A stretch of DNA of 64,000 nucleotides from Agrocybe praecox (taxonomy: Eukaryota; Basidiomycota; Agaricomycetes; Agaricales; Agrocybaceae): positions 2,347,001-2,411,000 of the forward strand of contig OZ024843.1 of the NCBI GenBank assembly GCA_964017145.1. Direction: 5' to 3'. The notes below the pieces were generated by a model that saw only the letters and a program-made list of their open reading frames with translations, was not told where the DNA came from and did not search any database. A program made the translations under genes and the position numbers. The stretch's first letter is position 1. Every line of letters starts with the position of its first letter. This document shows positions 1 to 11,301 of the stretch, in pieces.

Positions 1-1547
1 ATAAATCGCCATTTACCCCTTCTCCCGTCACCATTAACCTGCAAGGTTCGTAGCTCGTGGCTGTCTGTGGACTGGCCCGTCTTACGCACATGAATACACA
101 GTAATAGCCAAACATATGAGGAAAGGTCGACAAGAAGATTCTCATGAGTTTCTGCGGTATGCCATTGATGCCCTACAGAAATCATGTCTTACTGGTCAAC
201 CACCGTCAGTATAGCATACCCGAGTCTCAGGTATATCGGCTTATATTCATAGTATTTTATCAGGAAACTCGACTCTAAGATCGCCGAAACAACATGGGTA
301 CATAAACTTTTCGGCGGCCGGTTGCGCTCTCGAGTGACATGCAAAGATTGTGGCCACAATAGTGACACTTTCGACCGCATTTTAGACTTGAGTCTGGATA
401 TCTTCAAATGCGACTCATTGAAGGAAGCTTTACGCAAATTCATTGCGATTGATTTTTTGAAAGGCGCCGACAAATACAAATGCGAAAAGTATGCCTTTTC
501 TCAAAATCTGCGTGATGATCCTATATTTACAGGTTTCTTTATAGATGTAAAAAACATGTCAATGCCGAGAAGCGTTTTTCAATACACGAAGCGCCTCTAG
601 TCCTCACGGTACACCTCAAACGATTCTCGCCTTTGGGCAGAAAATTGTCTCATCCTCTTCAATACGACGACGAATTGACACTGCAACCCTACATGAGTCA
701 GGGTCAATTCGGCCCCACCTACTCTCTCTATGGTGTGATTTGTCATGCCGGATCAGGACCCAACTCGGGACATTATTTCGCCCATGTTAAAAGCAAAGAA
801 GGTCGTTGGTTCGAGATGAACGATGATTCTGTATCACAGTCAGGGATTCCCACTGATATAAGAAACGCATATATGCTTTTCTATATTCAGAGCAAAGGCC
901 AGAGCTTAGAGGCAGCTGTCAAGGCACCTCTCCTTAACTCTTCCCAAGTGAAAAATGGCTTAGCAGCAGGGATGAAAAAGAAGATACAGAAACCTCGCTA
1001 CGACGATGAGGACAAGGGTGTCAAAGTCTCTCTGCCGGTCCTCGGCCCTTTGTTACCTTCTCCTGCAATCACTTCCAATAACGAACTTACTGTCAACGGA
1101 TCGGCAAGCCCTGTTGACCCTCAAGCTTTGACATTAAAGTCAAAGATCGAAGGGTTAGTTAAGAGCAAACCAAGCAAGGCCTTAGAAGGTCTCGGTGACT
1201 ATGCCTCCGACAATGACGACGAAGACGAACTCTCGGCACCTGGCGGGAGCCCCGACAAGATGGCCGTTGATCACAAGGGGAAGAATAAAGATGATGACCC
1301 CGCTTCCAGTGAAATGCCGCTCGCCGCTCCTACAAGCTCAGCTCCGCCATCTTCTCCCATTCCTGCTTCTAGTTTCTACGGCAATCCAAAGAAGAACAAG
1401 AAAAGGAAATTTGCTGAGAGTGGGTCTGAGAACACGACTTTTGGAAATAAATCAACACCGATACAGGCGCGCACGAAAGGATATGTTACATCAAATCCCT
1501 ATAATTATCAGCCAAAATCCGCAAAGCGGAAACGAATGGGTATCTAA
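1..1547 (+). CDS. Ubiquitin carboxyl-terminal hydrolase, USP36/Ubp10 type (5' end outside window)
   Basis: This is a peptidase C19 deubiquitinase that removes ubiquitin from proteins; USP36 and Ubp10 relatives act in the nucleus or nucleolus. I read exons 1-45, 102-204, 264-488 and 545-1547, whose phases join cleanly. The joined reading shows RKGRQEDSHEFLRYAIDALQ, then two CxxC pairs (VTCKDC and YKCEKC) of the zinc-binding fingers, then VLTVHLKRFS, and the histidine box around GPNSGHYFAHVK with MNDDSV after it. The catalytic cysteine box should lie upstream of base 1 and cannot be checked. After the catalytic domain comes a tail of about 200 residues, acidic then rich in Lys/Arg and ending KSAKRKRMGI, which looks like a nuclear or nucleolar targeting tail. 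The family call is strong; the USP36 subfamily rests on the finger region and the basic tail. Confidence 0.9.
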
Positions 1548-1702
1548 TTCGATGTTGTACAAACACAATTGTAGAATTTTGGACACTGTAATTACATTAA
1601 ATAATCCCAGTAGATATATATATATTTCGCATACGTTGTATGGCACTGAATTGCTTGATCATGTATTGCAAAATAAATTATTACATATCAACATCTTTAT
1701 TA

Positions 1703-3561
1703 CTATAATTTAGATTTAAGCTTGTCTGTAACGAACTGGGCTTGCTCTTCTTTGCCATCTTCCCAGCTTACAACTGTGACAGTAACATCGTCGCGGTACC
1801 TTCTCGAATAAGGAGAGGGGATGCTCAAGAGACGACGAAGGGCCAGCTCGTCACCTCCACCGAAGGCATTTCGAATCAAATGTGCACTGAGATTGTCATC
1901 TTTGAAAGCCCATGATCCTTCTTTGTTCAAACTCTTCTTATTCTTGCCATTTACACCCGATGAACCGAACGTTGTAGGGACAAGGTTTGGAAGTTCAGAT
2001 TTTGAAACAATTCCCTTGAGACCGGATAAGTGTCCAGCAACTAGACTAACGACTTCGTCATTGCTGTATTATTCGTAAAAGGAAAGGACAGGATCAGTTG
2101 CAAAGTCACCATCATGATGTAGGCAGTATTTACCTCAATTGATCCCAGAGACCATCGGTAGCGAGGACAAGGAAGCGAACGGCCTTTTCTGACTGTTCCG
2201 AGCCAGAAGACGAGGGAAGGGACATCTTTTTATGAGTAACAACAGGACGCGCGGTCACGTAAGGAGGAGTTTTGAAAAGAGCAGGTGGATTTCTCATAGG
2301 ACGATCGTTTCCAACCATAAAGACTTCATTGAGGCTGAAATCCAATAGAGAGAAGAATCATCAGTATACATTCGAAACGTGCCGTGGTTTTAGAAGGTGA
2401 AGGTAAACTCACGTTTCTTGCACAGGTCGTGGCCATTTGTAACGAGCATCTCCAAAAGCACGACTTGGTTCGAGACCACCGAGAATTCGGCCCTCTCGAA
2501 CTACGTAGTCTTCTTCATCTTTGGGATGTTCTGACCGCAGACTTTCGAAGTCGAATAAGCACGTTACCACGTTGGAAGAAAAGGTCAAGCTTACCGAGCT
2601 AACTCAGATGGGTTGCGTCCAGTCTGATCTTCGCTTAGGACTTCTATCCGCCATTGACCTTCACCATCTGCAGTAGGTTCCCAGACGCCTGCAACTGCCC
2701 TGCTATCTCCGGTACAAGCCACATAGAGATCCCGATGAGCAGTGTCGAAAACAGCCAGTAACGCACAGCTTCCTGGGTAAGAGTATTGGAATTGAATCCA
2801 CAATTTTTGAAACATGAAAATCAATGTGTCCTACCTGAAATAGCGGGGAGCATTGAAGTCAGCGCAAGTGGGTGTTGGCTTAAATCCGGTATTTGCTTGT
2901 TCTTCCAGCCTTCTGCATCAATGCTGTTGGCTAAAATGCGGAGAGGCGTTTGTAAAAGTTCGTTGTCCAGCTTAACGAAAGCTTGTTCAATGGCTTGAGA
3001 TATACGCGACGGATTTGCGTCACCGGGTGCCTTTACAGAAGACGATAGCCAGAGGGTGGATCTAATTCTGTCCAGTAATCCAGCCCTTGGAGTGGACTTT
3101 GGATCCTTTACAAGGGTGGTGAGTTCCAATGCGACAGCCTTGATAAGGACGCGCGAAAGTAGGCGCGACGTTTCGAAACCACCGTGACCATCCATTACAG
3201 CAAAGAATAAATAGTCTCCTGGGGATGATGGATCCGATGCGTCGCGTTCCACGATTTGGGTCGCGAAAGCGTCCTCAATGGGATCGTTAGAAGAAAGCTG
3301 CGCAGTGGTGTATTTCCATGAAAGTCCGTCCGGTCGAACTTGTGATTCCGAAATTGCATCCTGTCGAATACGAGCTTCTAGTTCTTTCAATGGAGAAAGA
3401 GGAAAAGTTCGAGTAGACATTTCCAACTTCCCGGTAGGGCTCCTTGTCCTAATCGATATGTCAAACGTCTGAGGTGCACTGTGATAAGTTTTGTAGTAGT
3501 AATATGCAGGACCTCCAACAGCCACTGTGGCAGCAACAGGCTTCCACACACGACGGAGCAT
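1703..3561 (-). CDS. PP2C-family Ser/Thr phosphatase, probably mitochondrial (Ptc5/PDP-like)
   Basis: This is a metal-dependent protein phosphatase of about 545 residues in five exons. Relatives such as yeast Ptc5 dephosphorylate the pyruvate dehydrogenase E1 subunit in mitochondria. The PP2C motifs appear in order: FFAVMDGHGGFETS, CTGDSRAVAG, DQTGRNPSELAR, a segment with LGGLEPSRAFGDARYKWPRP, and LVLATDGLWDQL. These supply the expected metal-binding aspartates. The N terminus starts MLRRVWKPVAATVAVGG and runs into a hydrophobic tyrosine-rich stretch, which fits a mitochondrial presequence with a membrane anchor. I chose the ATG at 3561, because the frame upstream is open only from a TTG. One intron is clear at 2773-2834. 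The neighbouring unknown gene is divergent, with 447 bases between the starts. The PDP-type role is inferred from the N terminus and overall layout. Confidence 0.88.
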
Positions 3562-4008
3562 GCTCGATGTCAATGGTGATTCGACAGTTCGTCCTTTGCT
3601 CTGCCCGTTCGTAGCCTCTGATACCTGGGCGCTGGGCTACAAGTATACGGATTCGGAACGAGCAAATTAGTAGGTTCAGAGTTGGGTGTGCTATTACCCA
3701 GAGGCATTCGTGCGTAAAGACCGTGGTAAATATATTCAGGTCACGCGAGGACGCGATGAACACGTGTCTCAAATTTATTTTGACGTGTTTGGCTCTTACT
3801 AACTTAACTCATTAATTTAAAGCCAGCGACGGTCGGTGTGTGGTCCCTCCACATTGTCTTCTTCCCTGTGCCTACCAACGCACTATCAGTCTTTTTTTCT
3901 ACAATCCAAAGGTTTTTTATATTGAGACGTGGGGATTGTGAGTTTCTGAAATCCCTCAAATCATCAAAAGGTCCAACGGCCTAATACAAATCCAAGAATC
4001 AAATTTCA

Positions 4009-5043
4009 ATGAAACGAACAACTGTAACGACAACGGAAAGCCCTGATATTCTTGCAGTAGAATCTGCGCATCAGGATGAGCCTGTAAGTAAAGTGTCATA
4101 CCGGGTCTGACACAAGAGCTTCAGTCGAGTGTTCAAATTCTGATTATATGCGTACGAAAAGTCTTCAAGTATCCAGGAATCTATGCCGTCAAATTCCAAA
4201 AACAGACCCACAAAGCCATCCTCAAAATTCAAAAATCCCGCAGGAAATCCATCCGCTGTCGATTTTGAGAGACTGGGCATTAAAGTCAAAGACTTTGCTT
4301 ATGAAAAGACAAATCTGCCCCCAGTGAAGACTATCTACCGACATCCTCGCCAGGTACAACCCAGTGTTCCAAGGCAGTCGACGGACCCAGATATCTCTCA
4401 ACCACAGAGTCAGGGACTATACCGTACGACAACAGAGCCTGTGCTACCTCCTGAAGCCGATGAAGGGAACCAAGTCGAAGACCGACTCTCACAGAGAGTA
4501 CAGTCCGCTCTTGCCCTGCTCGCGCCCCAGGGCTCTGAAATGAGCTCTCTTACACCTCTCTCGACTCCGGATGCCTCTCAGAACTGGGATATTCAAGATA
4601 CTTCACAGTGCGATAATATTGCATCCACATGTAACAAAAAGTCGCCAGCTACACAAACCATATCCCCTTCTTCTGTACGTACATCCCCTCTGACGCCCCT
4701 GTCCTCGTCTCCAGCAGCCACTCCTACATATTCTTCTCAGTCCTCTCATCGTCAGTATACCTCGTCCGGCCACCGTTCAAACGCCGTAGTGCCCAAATTA
4801 TCTGCGCGGTACTTCTTGCGCAAACGCTCATCACCTTCTCCAAATGCTCCTGTGAAACCAGCAAAACGTTCCAGAAGGATTGCCACCGCCGAATTGCCCA
4901 AGCAACATCCTCATCCAACAGTTACTATTCAATCGTCTCATAATCAAAGTAAATCCAAGAACGGTACTGCATCTCCCAATGCAGTTATACCAAGACGGAC
5001 GTCCGCCCGAACTTGTAAGGGCAAACGAAAATCCAGCGATTAA
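4009..5043 (+). CDS. Uncharacterised Ser/Pro-rich basic protein
   Basis: I do not recognise this gene. The model joins a short first exon, 4009-4083, to a long exon, 4162-5043, across a GTAAGT..AAAAG intron with phase kept, giving about 319 residues. The first exon contributes an acidic, Thr-rich start. The most domain-like part follows, around residues 45-85 (VDFERLGIKVKDFAYEK, then a PPVKTIYRHP stretch). The rest is Ser/Thr/Pro/Gln-rich and likely disordered, with SPLTPLSSSP-type runs that could be proline-directed phosphorylation sites. Three basic clusters near the C terminus (RYFLRKR, KPAKRSRR, GKRKSSD) look like nuclear localisation signals. No catalytic motif is visible. It may be a nuclear or chromatin protein, but that is inference from composition alone. 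Confidence 0.65.
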
Positions 5044-6460
5044 TTTCTCTTCATTGCTCCTTTTTCTAACATCAATACCGACTGTCAATCATCATTTCAC
5101 TTAGAGGAATGTCTCTATGATATTTATACTCTTCATGCTTTACTTTTGTTGTATGTATCATTTCATGACCAGTCCGACCCACTGTGTTACTTGTTCGGTT
5201 TACATTTTTATTCGATGGACCATTATCGGTAGTTTCATACTTACATCACGCAACCCCTTATGTTGTATTAGTACCATTTGACTCACAATCTGGTGTAATA
5301 GCAATACTTGTACTTACTCGATCTCTCCCCAAGACGCTCAATAACCCCATCCATTTGTTTATCTACAATTGGGATGATGCAAGGATGATGTATATTTGGA
5401 CATTCTAGAACTAAAAATAACCAGCGCATCAAAACATAATCTCTGACTCATTCGTTATCAAAGGCACATACAGTGGGTAAATGCTGAATGGAAATAGACA
5501 AGAATCGGAAATTCGGAATCGGCTTCGCATGAACGTTCATTTAAACGCGCATGCTTCTTGGCTGTGTACATTTTAGTGTGGGTAAATCCTACATGGGCTA
5601 TAAATAGCTATAGAAAGGCTTTTCTGAACACAGTTTCATGTATGTATCTGAGTTATACTTTACTCTTTACTGATATCAATGTTAACGCTGAAGAGTATAA
5701 ATAATGCAATGAAATATTCCATTTGTCTTTCTAAGGCGTATCAGCTGGTCGGGCGGACTGTGTTGAGAAATGAATGTGATACCAGAGCTCTTCATCGAAG
5801 TGAATGATAGCAAGGTAACATTACAATTTGAGGCTAACTACAGACAGTGTCTGCCAGTGACTCAAGCATTTGGATTAGACCATAGCTACATATGTGTTTA
5901 GTTCATCCATCTGAATGTTTCCGCCCTTGTATCTTGTGCTTTCTAACGTTTGATGTGGAGCCAGTGACAGATTGTCAGTCCCGTTTTCTATGTCCCTCGG
6001 TGGAGTTTTCCTTGTCTCCCGAGATGTAAAGAAAGCTTACCTTGTGGAAATCAAGCAATCCAAGTGGGATTTTACCCTAGAATGAATGAGAGGAAACCTA
6101 TCCAGCCTGCGATCCCAAATCACTGTTCGGGGTGCAACGCAAGGACAATAAGGATTTTGATGACACATGATTGGGATGTTCGACGAGCGTCTATAGAGCC
6201 CACCTCGACTTGTATAGATAAGTGATAAGTCCACAATTGGGTTGGCGATGATTTCAGGGTGCTTGCTACACAAATTGCATCAGTGATTGGTCTCGTCTGC
6301 CTGATTATAGGTTATTTAATTCTGAATGGAGGTAGCAAATTAGCAATAACGTAAGGTAAGGAAAATCCCGTACATGACATGGGTGCTCGGACCGTGGAAT
6401 GATCACTTTTTATGCAGCGGCCATGAGCAACCTCTGCTTTGCCCTTCTCTCCTGCCCCCA
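5044..6460. other. Intergenic region, no gene seen
   Basis: This 1.4 kb stretch is AT-rich and its open frames are short and without recognisable protein features. The first few hundred bases probably hold the 3' end of the unknown gene upstream. From about 6370 the sequence becomes pyrimidine-rich and leads into the ACT-domain gene, so the promoter and 5' leader of that gene should lie here. An in-frame ATG exists at 6374, but the conserved beta strand of the protein begins at the ATG at 6461. Confidence 0.5.
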
Positions 6461-8288
6461 ATGCAGGTCACCCTCTCGCTCCTCCCCGTATCCCTCTCTC
6501 TCGTTCACATCCCCCGCTCACGTCTCGACTCTCTCTCCCACCCCCTTCTCAAGCAGCTCCTCCATCCAAACCCGCCTTTTCTCAACATCACCTGCAATGA
6601 GATCGAGCTCAGTATTTTCGCGGAGCAACATATGCTACACGACTTTGAACCTATAGCACGTAGAGACAGACACAGGCAACGCTCAAGATCCGGTTCTGGC
6701 TCAGGACGCAAAAATTCTACTCGCGCCGCCACTTTCTACGAGCCTATTGAGATATCTTACGAGAAATGGAGTGTCTTGCAGATTGATTCACATAGTGATC
6801 AAATAGGTGCGCATTTATCGCAGGTCTCTTCCTAACCCTTTCCCAATATTTTTTTGCAGACAATTCGGGTACCCGTGTCTATGATCTTTCAGCACCCTTG
6901 GCTGCCGCTGGGATCTCCATCTTGTACCAGTCTTCGTACATGAGTGACTTCATCTTCGTGCGTCGCCTTCAATTCTTCGCCGGTCTATTCTCATTCATGA
7001 ATCGATCTAGGTCAAGGAATCACGTCTGCAGGAAACAATGAATCTATTCGCCGCTGCAGGTTTCTACTTATACAATTCAGAGTCAAACCCTTCTTTTTCT
7101 CCCATCATTTCACCAACCAGTGATGGACATTCATTCACCGATTACCTTCCAAATTCCACCAATGGTATGGGGACAGTCCTCACACGCAACCTCAGCGACT
7201 ACGACCTTCCTCTCTCCTCGCCTAGCTTCAACCTTGAAGCTACACCACAATCACCAAGGAGCAAATCACATTCTCCTACTTCTGGTGAAGTCCGAATACT
7301 TCCATCAGACCTGGCTTGCGTTGGACTCTCAGATGAATTTGGAGTAGACCACTGGGGCCTTAAAATCATCAAACTGGTCGCTTTCCCAGACCTCATTCCG
7401 CACAACACGCCTTCAGATCGTACAACGTCCCAAGAACCTTCTATCGTCGATCTAACCACTACCTCTCTTTTCTTTACCAGGCGCGGCTCGGAATCTTCTT
7501 CGTCCTCTTCGTCCAGTGGCGAAGATGGCTATTTTTCACACTCCCCTCAAAATGTGTCAACGACCTCACTCTCGAGCAATGCCTCGCGTTCTTATTCGGA
7601 TCTCCAGTCTCCATCGTACACACCATATTACATGTCTCCTTCAAAACACGTCATAACACCACTTTCTTCCCTAACTCCAAAACCGCGGACGCTACCCTCG
7701 TCCGCTATCACAGAACCAACTACATCTTCGCCAAGGCAGGACTCGCATGTCCCCTTTTTCAGCTTCACAAGGACATCGGAAGGGTCTTCTCTAACTGCGG
7801 ATGTACACGTTCTCGCCACGCTTTTTCCACAACACGAACGACATATGGTTATTTGCAGCGGTGAATTGGATGCTGCAGACCTGCGACTAGAAGAAGGAAC
7901 GGATTTTTCCGATGAGGAAAACGAAGACGATGTTGATGCTAACGACGCCTCGTGCCAGAGAAGTCATTCATTAAAATGCCTTCAAATCGATTTGCGGCGC
8001 TTCGGGCTTGGTACGTTCTCTCGCTTATCTTTATTTCTTTATGGCAATCTGCTGATCAGGTATAAAATGTAGATAAACATGGACTTGTGAACCGATTTTC
8101 GCGCGTCCTTGAGGAGAACGGCATTAACCACATGTATAGCTCCACTTTCAAGACAGCTAACCTGTTGGTAAGTCCTCGTCGCTTCCTGTACATGATGCTG
8201 TTTCTGCAGAGGCTAACCTTTTCTACTTTGGCATTAGGTAGACAAAAAGGATGCAGTCCGTGCTCAAAGTTTATTGCGATCGTGCTAG
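6461..8288 (+). CDS. ACT-domain protein of the CASTOR (cytosolic arginine sensor) type
   Basis: The protein of about 530 residues resembles the CASTOR1/2 family, which in animals binds arginine through paired ACT domains and controls TORC1 through GATOR2. Five exons are read. The N-terminal ACT-like part starts MQVTLSLLPVSLSLVHIPRS. A second block contains EISYEKWSVLQIDSHSDQI, then GISILYQSSYMSDFIFVKES across an intron ending just before 7010. A third block holds LACVGLSDEFGVDHWGLKIIKLVAFPDLIP. The final block, assembled over introns near 8012-8071 and 8168-8238, holds CLQIDLRRFGLDKHGLVNRF and INHMYSSTFKTANLLVDKKD. Between the third and fourth blocks lies a Ser-rich, likely disordered insert of roughly 190 residues. 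The family call is good; arginine binding and TORC1 control in this fungus are inference. Confidence 0.82.
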
Positions 8289-11200
8289 GCAAACTGCGGC
8301 ATTTGATTTACGATAAACCCCTTGCCAATTCCTCCCCGACAGCTCCGCGAATTCTTTTCTCTTTTTGACTCGTCTCTTTCTTTTTCGTTCTCCTTATCTT
8401 TATCGGCTCATGGCCCTCGACATGGTAACCACTCGCTCCTCCTATCTGTTCGTTCTACTCCCTTTCCGTCGTCCCGTACCGGTATCCATCAATTCTCTTT
8501 TCGGTCGCGTCAAAACAACACATTGATACTCTGCTGTTCAGCACATGAAATTACCCCGTTTGCAGAAAGCTTCCTAGAGGTTCTCTATCGGCTGCTCCAT
8601 TTCTGCCAATTAAAACTCTTATCCATCCTCCTCTCAGCTATCCTTTAACTGTCACGTGGTTTGCGACGCACCTTAGCGCCCGGGTTTCTGTCACCGACAT
8701 CATTCCCCTCCTGCGCCTTACGATTCGCCATTAACTTGTCGACTTAGTCGTATCAAAATCTCATGTACTTGTACCATCTTTTTAGTCCTCTGTCATCTAC
8801 TTTTTTCCGCGACCCATTTTTGCTGTCTGCTTTAGCCACAGCCCCTTCAACATCATCACAACTAGCATACCATAATTTATCAACTTCGCTATACCCCCAA
8901 TTCTCCTTTCATCCATCCACTTCTCACCAGTCATGACCTACTCATCTCATTTGGCTCTTCCTTTCTCTCAATGATTTTTCATGAACACTTTTCCACGCCC
9001 CCATTAACCAAATGACAACAACATGCTTACATGAACGATTATCATCTTCGGTACATACCCCGTTCTTTTCTTGGATACATGTATACCTACTCAATACTTC
9101 TCTTCCCGACCACTCCGAGTCTCTCTTCTTCCACTTTCTCCAGGCTGCCACTACTAGGATTCACTTTACGCTAAAAGAAATTTTTTCTCTAAAGTCCCGG
9201 GGCAGCGGGTAATGCATCCGGTTAACTATACCCTTACTGGTATACTACATATCATCAGCCCATGTATTCAGTTGTGTACATAGACCTATACAATAGTTAG
9301 CGCACATAACATTGTCAAGACACATGACTTTTGGTGTATCTCCCTTCCAAAAGTCAGGTTTAGGAAAGAAAATAAGGTTTGGGTTTTCTGAATGGTAGGC
9401 AAATACAATGGAGAATGAGAACAGGCTGCTTGGTTGACTGAATTCTGCGTCCTAATCTATATGGTTTTGTGACAATTGGTTAAGTAGTATGTAGTTCTAG
9501 CTATTGAGTTTGAACGCCGAGTCAGAAGAGCTATGAGCACGACCCACAAATTTTTTTCTAACTGACATAGAAAGTGATAGCATCTGCGATCATGTCGGAA
9601 CCCACCAAATGGTAATCAGTAGTAATCGTGCCCAAAAGTATTTATCGAGGGACACATGATTTCGAAATGGCGTTCAAATCATTGACGGGTGATAAAAATA
9701 GATTACGTCATGGCAGGAGCGCTATCCGTACCTTGGATCCTTGCCACCCATACGTATATCGCCATTGCAAAGTCTACTATTAGACACCAGATGACCTTGT
9801 GCGATAGCGTTTGTACGTACAAATTTTGAATTTTGCTGTGTATTCACCTACCCGGCGCTTTATGATGACCGGCAGCAGGCCTCTTTCTTGGCATGTTTGA
9901 ACACTTTGTGGGCGCGTGCAAGGCGCATGATACTATAATATTACATATACGCAAGACGGGCGTGGCGGACGGTGGACAGATATCCGGTGCATTTGGTAAC
10001 TCAATGCAAGGCAAGAGATTCGAGATATTAGTTGGAAGACTGATTACTAGAACTAAACGGTATCGAAACTCCAGGAGCGGGTTAAGTCCAGGTTAATCGC
10101 CGGTGGGTCGTAAGCATACTTACAACAAGTGTCCCGGTTTTTTAGTAAGAGGATCATGCGACGGGCGCTTGTGGGGGTACGATGAGGTGAGGTAAGCATC
10201 ACGGAAGTTGGCCATTCATCCGAAGTAACTTGGTCCGCTCTATTTATTGCTACGCCCACACGAATCACGTTGTCCCACCTTCTTTATAATCTGCTTCCGG
10301 GCCTACTACTAAGCAAGTTAACTGAATGAGCGTAATATCCATTAGAAAAGGCTGTTTCATCTTTCTATGGTGGTGGTCCACAAAACTAGCCTCGAATAGT
10401 CAACATAAATTATACAGGATTCCTCTGCGATTCTGTCGACATTGAAATCTGTGGCGCTGTCCCGGATCCAACCCTCTGACAAGAAACCAAACCAGTTCTT
10501 CGCATTTCTGAACCTGAACCAGCACGTATGTTCACCGGCGTCATAACATAATACCTATGTCTTAAGACAAGCCACAAATCGGTGCCTCGATGAACATGGC
10601 GGATTTAGTCAGCCAGAACGTAGGCGGAGATACCAAAAGATACTTCCCTAGCGTACGTCGGCGCATCGATTATCGTTAGATGAGCCTTGCACAAGACGTC
10701 GCGTAGACCTATCTAGGTCTCGACAGCAATAAATAAGACAAAAACCTTCGCTAGCCCCCAGTTTCAATGCAAAGGAACGATTAGATTACCTCCCAAGTTG
10801 CTAAACATACGTTACTTAAGTTGACTGCAAAATCGGAGCAACGATAGTACAAGTCTTGATTTCATTGATTCGATTAAGCTTTTGAGTTTGTATAGACTTG
10901 TGAAATAGAATAGCGACATCTAGTAGGTTCATTGCATGTGCCACATTTTTGAATGTCATTCACAACCTGGAACCTTAGAAATCAATCGAACTGACGGACA
11001 TAAGCATCGATTCGGATGCGCGAAATGAAGATACGTACCAATTAAATGGGCACTGTGCGGGAATGTCGGGATACTTGCAAGTCCAAGAGTAGAATAAAAG
11101 ATTCTAGCAGACTAGAGTGTATGAATAACTAAAAGTACAACATGATGGAATCGGCAAAACTAGTGTAAGGTATAAAGTAGAATAGGGAGAGCATATGGAA

Positions 11201-11301
11201 AACAATGACGATGTTGTTATAATACACGTGAGGGGTATGAAATCGGCCATGAGAGGTGTCCCAAAGATAAATTAACCGGCAATTCAAGGCGACCAAGATA
11301 G
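8289..11301. other. Long gene-poor region
   Basis: About 3 kb lacks any convincing coding frame on either strand. Bases 8320 to about 9180 are strongly pyrimidine-rich on the plus strand, with many CTTTTTC and CTCTC runs of the sort seen in fungal promoters and 5' leaders, yet no plus-strand gene starts soon after. Bases 9200-11100 are AT-richer, with frequent stops in all frames. I saw no tRNA-like B box, no terminal repeats and no transposase fragment. It could hold a non-coding RNA, promoter elements, or decayed sequence. Confidence 0.5.

Noticed and set aside
6399..6656. Ser-rich frame overlapping the start of the ACT-domain gene
   Set aside because: It does not continue over the conserved splice junctions; the frame starting at 6461 does.
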